Source of the DNA: Clostridiales bacterium | GTDB lineage: Bacteria; Bacillota; Clostridia; Peptostreptococcales; Anaerovoracaceae | DNA: 64,000 bases | Assembly (NCBI GenBank): GCA_015243575.1 | Contig: CP042469.1 | Location: 2,818,929 to 2,882,928, forward strand | Direction: 5' to 3' | Part shown: positions 16,589 to 24,675 of the stretch, piece by piece | Numbering within the stretch: the first letter of the stretch is position 1 | How the letters are laid out: every line of letters begins with the position of its first letter | Notes under the pieces: generated by a model | Told to the model about the DNA's origin: nothing | Seen by the model: only the letters and a program-made list of their open reading frames with translations | Databases searched by the model: none | Translations under genes and position numbers: made by a program

Positions 16589-17227
16589 TTATTCTCCCAT
16601 TTTTGCTTCTGCATCATCAAGGGATGCATAACCATACATTTTAACCATTTTATCCTTAACCAGAAAGGCAAAGTTTGCTCCGCTCTCCTTGCAGCCCCGG
16701 ATATAATCGACGAAGTGTCTCAGGGTGTACTTCGAATAGGTTCTTAGTTCTCCCTTGGTATATGTCTCGGCAGAAGTTGCCGCCGAATTGTCCCTTGCGG
16801 CTTCAATTGGTCTGCCCTTTTTTCCAATCTTGGGGTATCTTGCTGCAAATTCTTTATCACAACCTACCAGATATGCTGCGATTTCATCGATAAGACGTCT
16901 TGTTTCCTCATCGATCGCAGGCAGATAGGGCTGTAGTCTGGTATTGAAATATTCCGGATCGGTGTACTCCATCATATAAGCATACTTCTCCGTAATTAAA
17001 TTCCGCTCCGCATTCATTGCTTCTTCCAGATCTCTAACGTAACTTAGAATCATGCTGTTGCTCCAGGCGTTATAATAGGAGTATCTCATAATGTGGAAGG
17101 TGTGCCAGTCCTCCTGGCATTGAACCTTGCCATCGGTGCTTCCGACTCTCTGAAACATATCCCACTCAACTCTTAGCAATCGCTCAATAATAAAGTTCCG
17201 TTTTTCAGGTTTCATTGTATCATACAT
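16589..17227 (-). CDS. DUF4125 family protein
   Basis: A 212-residue helical protein with a characteristic start (RLLRVEWDMFQRVG, then CQEDWHTFHIMRYSYYNAWS), which I recognise as DUF4125. It is soluble with no catalytic motif I can name. ATG at 17227 follows AGGAGG with an 8-base gap; an in-frame TTG just before is less likely. It is followed after 15 bases by the TPR-DUF4037 gene, so both act together. Function is unknown; the pairing suggests a two-component modification or nucleotidyl-transfer system, but this is speculation. Confidence 0.7.
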   Translation of the reverse strand: MYDTMKPEKRNFIIERLLRVEWDMFQRVGSTDGKVQCQEDWHTFHIMRYSYYNAWSNSMILSYVRDLEEAMNAERNLITEKYAYMMEYTDPEYFNTRLQPYLPAIDEETRRLIDEIAAYLVGCDKEFAARYPKIGKKGRPIEAARDNSAATSAETYTKGELRTYSKYTLRHFVDYIRGCKESGANFAFLVKDKMVKMYGYASLDDAEAKMGE

Positions 17228-17394
17228 CAAAGGAACCTCCTTTTCTCGATATCTTTTACCGTGCTTCCGCTGCTTTGATTTTAGTCATTATTCGCTTTAT
17301 TTCGGATTGATAGCGGCCTTAAATATATTGTTTGAATGTATGGCTGCCTGTAACATATTACTTTGGATTTAACTGTATGATAGCACATTTCCTT

Positions 17395-17414
17395 TTCAAT
17401 TCAACGGAATTGAA
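17395..17414. promoter_or_regulatory. Perfect 8-bp-arm dyad, possible operator
   Basis: TTCAATTC and GAATTGAA flank AACG. It is in the divergent promoter region, about 90 bases upstream of the acetyltransferase -35 box and 170 bases upstream of the DUF4125 start. The binding protein is unknown. Confidence 0.35.
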
Positions 17415-17501
17415 AAATTGCTAGTTTTAGTACAATGAAAACTGGAGGGAATACAAGAAATGAAGAAATGAATTTTTATGCAAAATAATGTATATTATGT
17501 A

Positions 17502-17530
17502 TTGAGCTTTGCATGAAAATCTGTTATGAT
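17502..17530 (+). promoter_or_regulatory. Sigma-A type promoter of the acetyltransferase gene
   Basis: TTGAGC (17502-17507), a 17-base spacer and TATGAT (17525-17530). The start codon follows at 17569 behind AGGAAAGGA. Confidence 0.6.
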
Positions 17531-17568
17531 ATACGGAAATACTTTTGTGCGATAGGAAAGGAAACAGT

Positions 17569-18024
17569 ATGATTATCAGAAAGGCTAGATTGTCCGACTC
17601 GGAGGCAATACATAAATTAGTGTATCATTATGCAAAGAAAGGTTTAATGTTAGCGCGCTCCAGAAGCGCCATTTATGAGGATATTAGAAATTACTCCGTG
17701 ATGGAGGAGGATGGCGAAGTAGTGGGAATCGGTGCCCTTTCCATCCTTTGGGTTGATCTCGCTGAGGTAAGAACACTTGCTGTCAAGGAGAGCTTTTCGG
17801 GACAAGGAGTCGGGAAAAAGCTGGTACAGCATTTTTTAGAGGAAGCAAAAGAGCTGGGGATACAAAAAGTATTTACGCTTACGTATCAGACCGCATTCTT
17901 CGAAAAATGCGGTTTCAAAGAGATCAGCAAGGAAGGAATGCCTCATAAGATCTGGAAGGATTGCTTGAACTGTCCAAAGTTCCCCAATTGCGATGAGGTG
18001 TTGATGGAAATGGAAATTAAATAA
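17569..18024 (+). CDS. N-acetylglutamate synthase-like GNAT acetyltransferase
   Basis: A 151-residue single-domain GNAT protein starting at ATG 17569 (AGGAAAGGA eight bases before). The acetyl-CoA pyrophosphate loop SFSGQGVGKKLVQ is clear. The N-terminus (MIIRKARLSDSEAIHKLV) and the ending HKIWKDCLNCPKFPNCDEV, with three cysteines, resemble the short stand-alone N-acetylglutamate synthases of Firmicutes and actinobacteria. The likely reaction is acetyl-CoA plus glutamate to N-acetylglutamate, the first step of arginine synthesis. No arginine genes lie next to it, so an ArgA role is probable, not proven. Confidence 0.75.
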   Translation: MIIRKARLSDSEAIHKLVYHYAKKGLMLARSRSAIYEDIRNYSVMEEDGEVVGIGALSILWVDLAEVRTLAVKESFSGQGVGKKLVQHFLEEAKELGIQKVFTLTYQTAFFEKCGFKEISKEGMPHKIWKDCLNCPKFPNCDEVLMEMEIK

Positions 18025-18051
18025 AAACGAAAATCCTTGCTAAATTTGGTC

Positions 18052-18105
18052 ATAAAAAAGTACACCTCCAAATGGTAGATTTCATCCAACATTTGGGGTG
18101 CACTT
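18052..18105 (-). terminator. Intrinsic terminator after the nitroreductase gene
   Basis: AAGTACACCTCCAAATG (18058-18074) pairs with CATTTGGGGTGCACTT (18090-18105) with one bulge and G-U-type mismatch. On the minus strand a run of six T follows. It may also stop the convergent acetyltransferase transcript. Confidence 0.65.
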
Positions 18106-18155
18106 CTAGGCCGCCTTTTAGAAGGTCTTTATTACTGTTCCTCGAAGGTCTTCTT

Positions 18156-18689
18156 TTATTTGAGATACTCAACGCTGACCTTAGAGACGGTTAAATCCCG
18201 CTCTTTCAGCGGCTGGGTTGTTGCTCCAAGAGCAATGGCTGAGGCCGGAATAAAATCAGCTGGGATTTTCATATCTTGTTTCAGATCCGAGTCTCCACCA
18301 AGTGCCATGATGGATCCCATGAGATATACACTTCCAAGCCCCAGATCTGTAGCTGCAAGTGCCATATTTTCGATCATACAAGCCGCATTGCAAAATCCAA
18401 CCATTCTCCTGTCAATTCCTGTATCCTTGGCAGACGCTATGATTACCGTCGGAGCTCCATATAATGGATGCATATCGGGATTCCCGTAAAATTTGGCTCC
18501 TGCCTCATCCAGTTTTTCAAGCAGATCCTTTTTCTGTACGACAGTAAGCATCATATCCTCAAATTTGCCCATGCCTACCGGAGACGCATTTGCCGCCTCC
18601 AAAACAGTCTTGAGCTCTGATTCAGTCAGCTGCTCCCCCGTGTATTCCCTGCACGATTGTCTCATCGCAATGGTCTTCATTGTTTCCAT
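18156..18689 (-). CDS. Nitroreductase family flavoprotein
   Basis: A 177-residue FMN-binding nitroreductase-fold protein. MRQSCREYTGEQLTESEL gives the N-terminal FMN phosphate-binding Arg pattern. ANASPVGMGKFED and NAACMIENMALAATDLGLG are typical central helices, and ALGATTQPLKER closes the domain. Such enzymes reduce nitro compounds, quinones or flavins with NAD(P)H; the physiological substrate is not deducible. It is probably a single gene, with a terminator downstream. Confidence 0.85.
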   Translation of the reverse strand: METMKTIAMRQSCREYTGEQLTESELKTVLEAANASPVGMGKFEDMMLTVVQKKDLLEKLDEAGAKFYGNPDMHPLYGAPTVIIASAKDTGIDRRMVGFCNAACMIENMALAATDLGLGSVYLMGSIMALGGDSDLKQDMKIPADFIPASAIALGATTQPLKERDLTVSKVSVEYLK

Positions 18690-18749
18690 GAATCTTCCTC
18701 CTTCTTTTCATTAACACCCGATCCATTGATCAGGATCGAGCTTTCCATC

Positions 18750-20342
18750 TTATTTTACGGTTTTCATTACGGGCATATCACACCGATGAAGGACACCCTT
18801 GGATAGCCAAAAGCATCCCATTCCTGCTGCCAGCTCCCACAATGCGAGAACCGCCATCCCCAGCAAAACACCCATACCTCCAACCATGGTTCCAATCACA
18901 ATTGCCGCAGCCAAACCTGGCAGCATAATCAAGACCACAGCAATCATATAGATCAAAATCATCAGACCGCCGCTGATATCCGCTCCGGTCCACCGCAGAG
19001 ATAAATAATTGATTCCCAGCAGCAGAAATGAGAACAGGACATAAACCGCAGCGGATGCCAGAGTCATAAGGAACGACGCCCTTAGAATCAATCCTGCCGC
19101 AAGAAAAATCACAATACTTTCAGCCAATACTTTAAAAGCGATTTCAAAATTGCTCCACAGAATCTTTCGGAAGGAGCTCTCAGGAATCAGATAAATGTAA
19201 TGCATGTAAAGCTCTTTCAGCCCGCGCCCGGTACCGATTAAGAAAATCTGCAGCCACATCAGCGTCTGAAGAAGTACTAATATCCCGTTGCCTCCGGCTT
19301 TTCGAAGAAACAACGACATTAGAATTACACCGGACACTGTGAGGATGGAGGACATTCCCCAAAACCCAAGAGTGCCTGCCCGAAATGATTCTCTCCAATG
19401 CTTATAAAAGATTGTGTTTGCACCAAGTCCCCCAATGCCCATTCCGACGATTTTTACCTTTTTCCCGGAAATCGCTTCTGTATTGATTTGACCTTCAGAC
19501 AGCCCCCGTTTTTTCTCAAAGGTTGTCTCCGTTGCAACCAGGACGTCTTCATAATAATCTGGATTGCTGAGAGCAATGTAGAGAATCAGGAATGCCCCGG
19601 TGATTATAATGAGCCCGAAAAACATCAGCCCAGCACCAGTATTCCCCGAAATGATCGAAACAACTCCCTCTGCCGCCCATCCCACCACAGGCGTCCAGGA
19701 TGCAACCGGTGCCTTTAACGTATTTTCAGCCGCCAAGAGGGGATCTCCTGTTCTGACCAGCGCTGACACCAGAGAAACTGCCAGCGGCAAAAATACAATC
19801 GCAGTCAAAATGCGGACTTTACGTTTCCGCTTAGGTTTCCCGTTAGCCAGGCTGTAAATTAAGAGCGAAATAATTTGAAGCAGGCTGACGGCAAGTACAA
19901 AAGCAAACAGCACAAGAAATACTGCCCAGAAACCGACCCCAAAATTTGAACTGAGTGAGTTGCTCTGAAATAAGATAAAAAAACCGGCTAACAGTGCCAT
20001 TTTCGCCATTCGCAGGATTCCATACATCAAGATCTTACGGGAACTGACAGGCGATACAAACAGCAGGTTCACATCATTCATATCAAAGATGACATCACCG
20101 TTTGAAAGTCCCTTCTGCACTGCGATCACTGCAAAAATAAGCAGCAGCAGCATCAAAGCCCCCTTGAGCCACACAAGATCTGCGTAAGCTCCCCCACTCT
20201 TCTGGGTATACATCGTCAAAACGAATAGACCTATCATTAACCCAACCAAAACGAGCCAGAGAATGAGTTTTGCCGGCTTTCTCATCAGTTCTAGGAAAGT
20301 GTTTTTTCCACTTCTCACCAAAAGAAAAATCAGGCTGTTCAC
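18750..20342 (-). CDS. ABC exporter, membrane permease subunit
   Basis: A 530-residue membrane protein with about 12 hydrophobic helices grouped in two halves and a central hydrophilic stretch (about 275-310). The type resembles putative ABC exporter permeases of Firmicutes whose ATPase is encoded directly before them. The start is GTG at 20342, overlapping the ATPase stop in GTGA, a sign of translational coupling. The exported substrate is unknown. The few charged residues inside membrane segments give no hint of peptide or drug specificity. Confidence 0.75.
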   Translation of the reverse strand: MNSLIFLLVRSGKNTFLELMRKPAKLILWLVLVGLMIGLFVLTMYTQKSGGAYADLVWLKGALMLLLLIFAVIAVQKGLSNGDVIFDMNDVNLLFVSPVSSRKILMYGILRMAKMALLAGFFILFQSNSLSSNFGVGFWAVFLVLFAFVLAVSLLQIISLLIYSLANGKPKRKRKVRILTAIVFLPLAVSLVSALVRTGDPLLAAENTLKAPVASWTPVVGWAAEGVVSIISGNTGAGLMFFGLIIITGAFLILYIALSNPDYYEDVLVATETTFEKKRGLSEGQINTEAISGKKVKIVGMGIGGLGANTIFYKHWRESFRAGTLGFWGMSSILTVSGVILMSLFLRKAGGNGILVLLQTLMWLQIFLIGTGRGLKELYMHYIYLIPESSFRKILWSNFEIAFKVLAESIVIFLAAGLILRASFLMTLASAAVYVLFSFLLLGINYLSLRWTGADISGGLMILIYMIAVVLIMLPGLAAAIVIGTMVGGMGVLLGMAVLALWELAAGMGCFWLSKGVLHRCDMPVMKTVK

Positions 20343-21052
20343 AGTACCGCCTCCTTCTCTTTTCCTTCGGTGATGGAGAAGTAGACGTCAGCTAGACTCT
20401 GGTCTGCGCCGATATCCTCGCGCCTGCAGACACGCTCTATCCGGCCTTTTACCATAATGTAAGTCACATCCCAGTTTTCTTCCATGCTTTCGATCATATG
20501 GGTACTGACAAGGAGTGCACATCCGCTGGCTCGAAGTTCAGAGATTACCCCTTTCAATTCCCTGATTCCGTGAGGATCCAGGCCGACAAGGGGCTCGTCA
20601 AAGATAACAGCTTGAGGCTGAGGAAGCAGCGCACAGCAAACACTTACTTTTTGTTGCATTCCCTTGGAAAGTTCCTTACCCAGCTTTTTCTTTTTATCAT
20701 CAAGCTCGAACCTGGCAAGCAGTTCCTCGGCTCTTTTTTCCCATTGGTCGAGCCTGTACGCCTTTGCAATAAACTCCAGATGCTCTGTGACAGTCAGAAT
20801 CGGATAGAGCACAGGAAATTCCGGAACATACCCCAAAAGGCGCTTTGCTTCCACTGTATGGTTCTCATGGCCTCCAATTTTAATATCTCCTTGAAAACGC
20901 AGCAGCCCGCAAACAGACTTGATCAGCGTTGATTTCCCCGCTCCGTTGGGCCCCAGGAGTATGGCCAGCTCCCCCTTTTCCACAGACAGTGTAAGCCTGT
21001 CGTTGGCCTTAAATTTGCCGTATTTTTTCGTCATCTCAAGTACATCAATCAT
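20339..21052 (-). CDS. ABC transporter ATP-binding protein
   Basis: A 237-residue ATPase beginning MIDVLEMTKKYGKF. This start is chosen because GGGGGA stands just before ATG 21052; an upstream TTG lacks a ribosome binding site. Walker A GPNGAGKST, the Q-loop region YVPEFPVLYP, signature LSKGMQQK and Walker B AVIFDEPLVGLDP are intact, and the H-loop is in STHMIES. It is of the CcmA/export type. It powers the coupled permease at 18750-20342. Confidence 0.92.
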   Translation of the reverse strand: MIDVLEMTKKYGKFKANDRLTLSVEKGELAILLGPNGAGKSTLIKSVCGLLRFQGDIKIGGHENHTVEAKRLLGYVPEFPVLYPILTVTEHLEFIAKAYRLDQWEKRAEELLARFELDDKKKKLGKELSKGMQQKVSVCCALLPQPQAVIFDEPLVGLDPHGIRELKGVISELRASGCALLVSTHMIESMEENWDVTYIMVKGRIERVCRREDIGADQSLADVYFSITEGKEKEAVL

Positions 21053-21372
21053 AAATCCCCCGATTCCCTTCTGAATTTTTATACGCTCCTCTTTCAAAGG
21101 AGGGTGTCTTCCTTACATAGTATGCCCGGCTCATGCAGTTACGATTTCACATATTATACACCATTTAAGATGAAAATTCCATATCATGGCAGCACCCATA
21201 GCAAGAGGATCTATCCACCATCCATTTCACTGTACCAGTGAAGATAACCTGGAAAACACTTTAAGAATGTTGAACTTTCGGAACTTCCATGCTACACTCG
21301 TCTCATAGATAAAAGAAGACGGCACATCTTTCTTATTCGAATCATATCGGCAGGCTTAAAAAGGAGCTTTTC
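21053..21372. other. Divergent promoter region between ABC exporter and CoA-ligase-like gene
   Basis: No gene is seen. A sigma-A-like promoter for the plus-strand gene is at 21270-21298. AAAGGAG stands before ATG 21373. No clear operator or RNA element was found. Confidence 0.45.
21270..21298 (+). promoter_or_regulatory. Possible sigma-A promoter of the CoA-ligase-like gene
   Basis: TTGAAC (21270-21275), a 17-base spacer and TACACT (21293-21298), 75 bases before the start codon. The -10 box is imperfect. Confidence 0.4.
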
Positions 21373-22386
21373 ATGAACAGAAGACCCACATTGGATCAAT
21401 GGATTCGTAATAAAATTAATGGTTCAAAACCCTTCGGCTTGAGGGAACTTGCTGCTTATCAGCTGAACATGATCAATCAGACACTGGAGCATGCCTGCAG
21501 AAACAGCCTTCATTACCGCACCCGAATTGGTAATCGCCAGCTGTCATCACTGACTCAAATGAACGAACTGCCATTTACAATACCGGGTGATCTGCAGGCT
21601 GATCCCTACAGCATGCTTTGTGTCCACCCCAACGAGATCGCACGAATCGTGACTTTAAATACCAGCGGGAGCACCGGCCCGTCAAAACGAGTCTTTTTTA
21701 CAGAAGAGGATCTCGAACTTTGCCGGGATTTTTTCCACTATGGAATGCAGTGCCTTGTGAGTGAAGCAGACACAGTCGGCATTCTCTTCCCTCACGAAAC
21801 GCCCGCATCGGTAGGCGACCAGCTGATCAAAGGTTTAGCGCGTTTTGGTTGCGCTGCAGTGCCCCTCTATTCGCTGTCTCTTGAAGACATCGTGTTAAAG
21901 ATCGAAAAACATAGGATCACTTCCCTTGCCGGAATGCCGGGGCAAGTGTCCCTTCTTGCAGAAAAATTTCCCCAGTGCTCTTCTGTGAAAACCGTACTGC
22001 TCAGCGCAGATTTTGTCTCGGACAAGGTAAGGGAAACCATTGCAAAAGCGTGGGGTTCAGAAGTATTTGAACATTACGGCATGACAGAAATGGGCCTGGG
22101 CTGCGGGGTAAGCTGCGAGCATCAGCAGGGATACCATGTACGGGAAGCTGACCTCTATCTGGAGATCATCGACCCAATATCAGGACAACCATTGCCTGAC
22201 GGTGAATGGGGCGAAATCGTATTTACCTCCCTCACCAGAGTCGGCATGCCCTTTATCCGATACCGCACCGGGGACATCAGCCGCTGGAAAAACGAGCAGT
22301 GCCCTTGCGGGAGCACCCTAAGGCTTCTGGACTATATCAAGGACAGAAATGTAATAAAGCGGCTGCCCCTCCGCTATGAAGGTTGA
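21373..22386 (+). CDS. Short AMP-dependent CoA-ligase-like protein (phenylacetate-CoA ligase family)
   Basis: A 337-residue adenylate-forming protein. The ATP loop TSGSTGPSKRV is at about 96-106. The substrate/AMP motif EHYGMTEMGLG is near 234-244, and the second AMP motif RYRTGDISRW is near 296-305. A CPCG pair follows and the protein ends soon after IKDRNVIKR, so the mobile C-terminal domain of normal CoA ligases (about 430 residues) is missing. It resembles short ligase-like proteins found with molybdenum-hydroxylase maturation genes in anaerobes (DVU_1553-like), but no such genes flank it here. It may only adenylate, or may use a partner protein. Confidence 0.65.
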   Translation: MNRRPTLDQWIRNKINGSKPFGLRELAAYQLNMINQTLEHACRNSLHYRTRIGNRQLSSLTQMNELPFTIPGDLQADPYSMLCVHPNEIARIVTLNTSGSTGPSKRVFFTEEDLELCRDFFHYGMQCLVSEADTVGILFPHETPASVGDQLIKGLARFGCAAVPLYSLSLEDIVLKIEKHRITSLAGMPGQVSLLAEKFPQCSSVKTVLLSADFVSDKVRETIAKAWGSEVFEHYGMTEMGLGCGVSCEHQQGYHVREADLYLEIIDPISGQPLPDGEWGEIVFTSLTRVGMPFIRYRTGDISRWKNEQCPCGSTLRLLDYIKDRNVIKRLPLRYEG

Positions 22387-22392
22387 AAATAA

Positions 22393-22420
22393 AAAATGCC
22401 AGAGATAATTCTGGCATTTT
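22393..22420. terminator. Bidirectional intrinsic terminator
   Basis: AAAATGCCAGA pairs with TCTGGCATTTT around GATAAT. A-rich and T-rich flanks serve both the plus-strand ligase-like gene and the minus-strand nagB. Confidence 0.8.
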
Positions 22421-22443
22421 GATCTTCCATCTATTATTTTATA

Positions 22444-23166
22444 TTATTTGCCCAGAGCTTCCTCGTCAGCAACGACGATCAGACGCGGATGCATCTGGAG
22501 CACCGATCCCGGAACTTCAGGAGTTACTGGTCCATAGAGAACCTTTTGAAGGATATCTGCTTTCTTTGCCCCGCTGGCACAAAGTACAATGGCTTTTGCC
22601 TGCATGATTGCTTTGATTCCCATGGTAATGGCCCTCTTTGGCACATCTTCTCTTGTGGCAAAATACCGGGAATTCGCCTCAATGGTTCCCTCTTTGAGGT
22701 TGATGCAGTGGGTCATCTGTTCAAAGGCCTCATCCGGTTCATTGAAACCGATATGTCCGTTTTCTCCAATCCCCAGCAGCTGCATGTCAATCCCGCCCAG
22801 CTTTTCAATCAGTCTGTCATATCTGGCACATTCCTCATCTATGTTATCCGCCATACCGTTTGGAAGATGGCAGTTTTTCTCTTTCACATTGATCTGGCTG
22901 AACAAATGATAGTTCATAAAATAACGGTAGCTCTGTTCATTGGTTCCGTCAAGGCCTACATACTCGTCCAAATTAATGGTTGAAACAGAAGAAAAATCGA
23001 TGTCCCCCTTTCGATACCATTCCACAAGCTGCTCATAGATGCCCTCTGCTGTACCGCCAGTGGCAAGTCCTAATACACTGTTTTCCTTAAGGATGACTTG
23101 TGCCGATAAAAAATTCGCTGCCTTGCGGCTCATGTCCTTGTAATCTTTTGCTCTTATTAATTTCAC
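22444..23166 (-). CDS. nagB: Glucosamine-6-phosphate deaminase
   Basis: A 240-residue NagB/isomerase-fold enzyme. GLATGGTAEGIYEQL is the phosphate-binding start, NLDEYVGL carries the catalytic Asp, and GIGENGHIGFNEP holds the catalytic Glu and His. It converts glucosamine-6-phosphate to fructose-6-phosphate and ammonia in amino-sugar use. Length is normal for Firmicutes (about 240). A ROK regulator lies 43 bases upstream; no nagA is present in this window. Confidence 0.93.
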   Translation of the reverse strand: MKLIRAKDYKDMSRKAANFLSAQVILKENSVLGLATGGTAEGIYEQLVEWYRKGDIDFSSVSTINLDEYVGLDGTNEQSYRYFMNYHLFSQINVKEKNCHLPNGMADNIDEECARYDRLIEKLGGIDMQLLGIGENGHIGFNEPDEAFEQMTHCINLKEGTIEANSRYFATREDVPKRAITMGIKAIMQAKAIVLCASGAKKADILQKVLYGPVTPEVPGSVLQMHPRLIVVADEEALGK

Positions 23167-23209
23167 TTTTTCTCCCCCGCTTATCGCTATTTTTATGATT
23201 AGATTAGAC

Positions 23210-24373
23210 TTAATTGACGTCTAATACACTTCCCTTTGATGCTTCCTCCAGAATTTTTTCAATCCAACGTTCTACAAGCAGCAAGACACATCCTTTCATT
23301 GCATAATGGTTTTTTTCCATTGGAAGAGTAACACTGACATGATTCCCAATAGGAGCAGATCCCAGACGTTCACATTTTTTCATTGTAACAAACCGGATCA
23401 ATTCAGCAAGAATTGGAATACTCGAATCGATTACGATCATGCCGGGATTCAAAATCCAGCAAATATTGTAAAGGAATTCTCCTGCGAGGCCTAATATGGG
23501 ATCAATCTTCTTTTTTTCTATTGTCCCCATGGCCGGATACCGCTTCAGAGTCTCCTCCAGTTCATCTTGTCCGGAAGCACCCAGCTGTCTGCATAGACCT
23601 GAGATGGAAAGGATACTTTCATAAGTGCATTCTTCCCCCTCAAATGAAGTAATCCCTTGTCCTATTTCACCCGCAGCATAGGAGTCTCCCTGTATCAGCT
23701 CCCCTTTTCGAACATAGGCACTGCCCAGTCCGTCACCCAGATAGAAATAATACAGGCTGTCGGTGTGAGCAAGCCGGTATTCTATCCCAGCAGAGGCGCA
23801 TACGTCGTGAATAATGGTTATATTTTCAATGCAAAAGGATTCTCTCAGCAGCTTTTTCAATCGAATGTTCTCAAGCCCCGGAATCAGATCACAATTTACG
23901 GCATCCTCCTGCTCGTAATATACACTGGGAACAGATACGCAAACGCCCAGCAAAGGCATAGCCATCTGCCTGGCAGCTTGGCCGATTTGAAACAGACACT
24001 CTCCCAAAGCAGTATGAAAATCAGACTCTCGTTCGACCCGAACCAGTCCTTCTGAAAGCGGCTTGGAGTGGATATCATAGATAAAGTACCCGATCTGGCT
24101 TATTTTGCACAGATTGATACAGCAAAAAAACCCCAAGTCCTGTGGGAATGTTAATTCCTTCGGTTTTCGTCCAATACTGCTTTCGGCTGTAGTTTCTGTG
24201 AGAACCCCCGCAGCCAGCAGCTTATCCACTATTTTGTTTACAGTTATAACACTAACCTTACTGTAAACAGTAAGTTCGCTGCGCTGTAGCCTTTGCTGAT
24301 CAACCAGAGCTTTCAGGATATTATAACTGTTATTGTTTCTGATGGATCTGCTTGTCAAGTTATCTTTAATCAT
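23210..24373 (-). CDS. ROK family transcriptional regulator (NagC/XylR type)
   Basis: A 387-residue protein. A winged helix-turn-helix spans about 15-80 (SELTVYSKVSVITVNKIVDKLLAAGVL) and is followed by a ROK sugar-kinase-like domain. GDGLGSAYVRKGELIQGDSYAAGEIGQG resembles the ROK glycan-binding and zinc region, but the usual CxCGxxGC zinc motif is replaced by GEECTYESIL, so zinc binding may be lost. Located before nagB, it probably controls nagB in response to an amino sugar or its phosphate. Confidence 0.85.
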   Translation of the reverse strand: MIKDNLTSRSIRNNNSYNILKALVDQQRLQRSELTVYSKVSVITVNKIVDKLLAAGVLTETTAESSIGRKPKELTFPQDLGFFCCINLCKISQIGYFIYDIHSKPLSEGLVRVERESDFHTALGECLFQIGQAARQMAMPLLGVCVSVPSVYYEQEDAVNCDLIPGLENIRLKKLLRESFCIENITIIHDVCASAGIEYRLAHTDSLYYFYLGDGLGSAYVRKGELIQGDSYAAGEIGQGITSFEGEECTYESILSISGLCRQLGASGQDELEETLKRYPAMGTIEKKKIDPILGLAGEFLYNICWILNPGMIVIDSSIPILAELIRFVTMKKCERLGSAPIGNHVSVTLPMEKNHYAMKGCVLLLVERWIEKILEEASKGSVLDVN

Positions 24374-24675
24374 GGGTAAATCAAAACCCTCTTATTTTTT
24401 AATAGAATTAATTAATACAATTAAATAATACGTTTCGGAGCTCTGATTGTCAAGAACCAATCCGGTTGTCAGGACTTGACCAGCTGTTTGACAATGATTT
24501 CGAAACACTGCATATGCAAAATATCATCCATAACAAAATCGCCCTGCGAGCTGACAAAGGCAGGGCGATCTTGTATTGAGGGTCTGTCATCTGCTATGCA
24601 GAGAACATATTGGAAAGGACAGTTTGAATTGAGGAGAAATGTCCATTTTCCCTTTGAATTTCAATGATATCTGCT
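24374..24675. other. Intergenic region upstream of the ROK regulator
   Basis: It holds the ROK promoter area, AT-rich with a TTAATTAATACAATTAA stretch near 24405-24421, and the terminator of the secreted-protein operon. No gene is seen. Confidence 0.5.
24535..24569 (-). terminator. Intrinsic terminator after the secreted repeat protein gene
   Basis: ATCGCCCTGC (24538-24547) and GCAGGGCGAT (24560-24569) form a perfect 10-bp stem. On the minus strand TTTTG follows, a short T-tract. It is about 105 bases after the stop at 24676. Confidence 0.6.

Larger units (their letters stand above)
17228..17568. other. Divergent intergenic region between DUF4125 operon and acetyltransferase gene
   Basis: No gene is seen. 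It contains a perfect dyad TTCAATTC-AACG-GAATTGAA at 17395-17414, operator-like and shared by both directions, and a sigma-A promoter for the acetyltransferase at 17502-17530. Confidence 0.5.
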
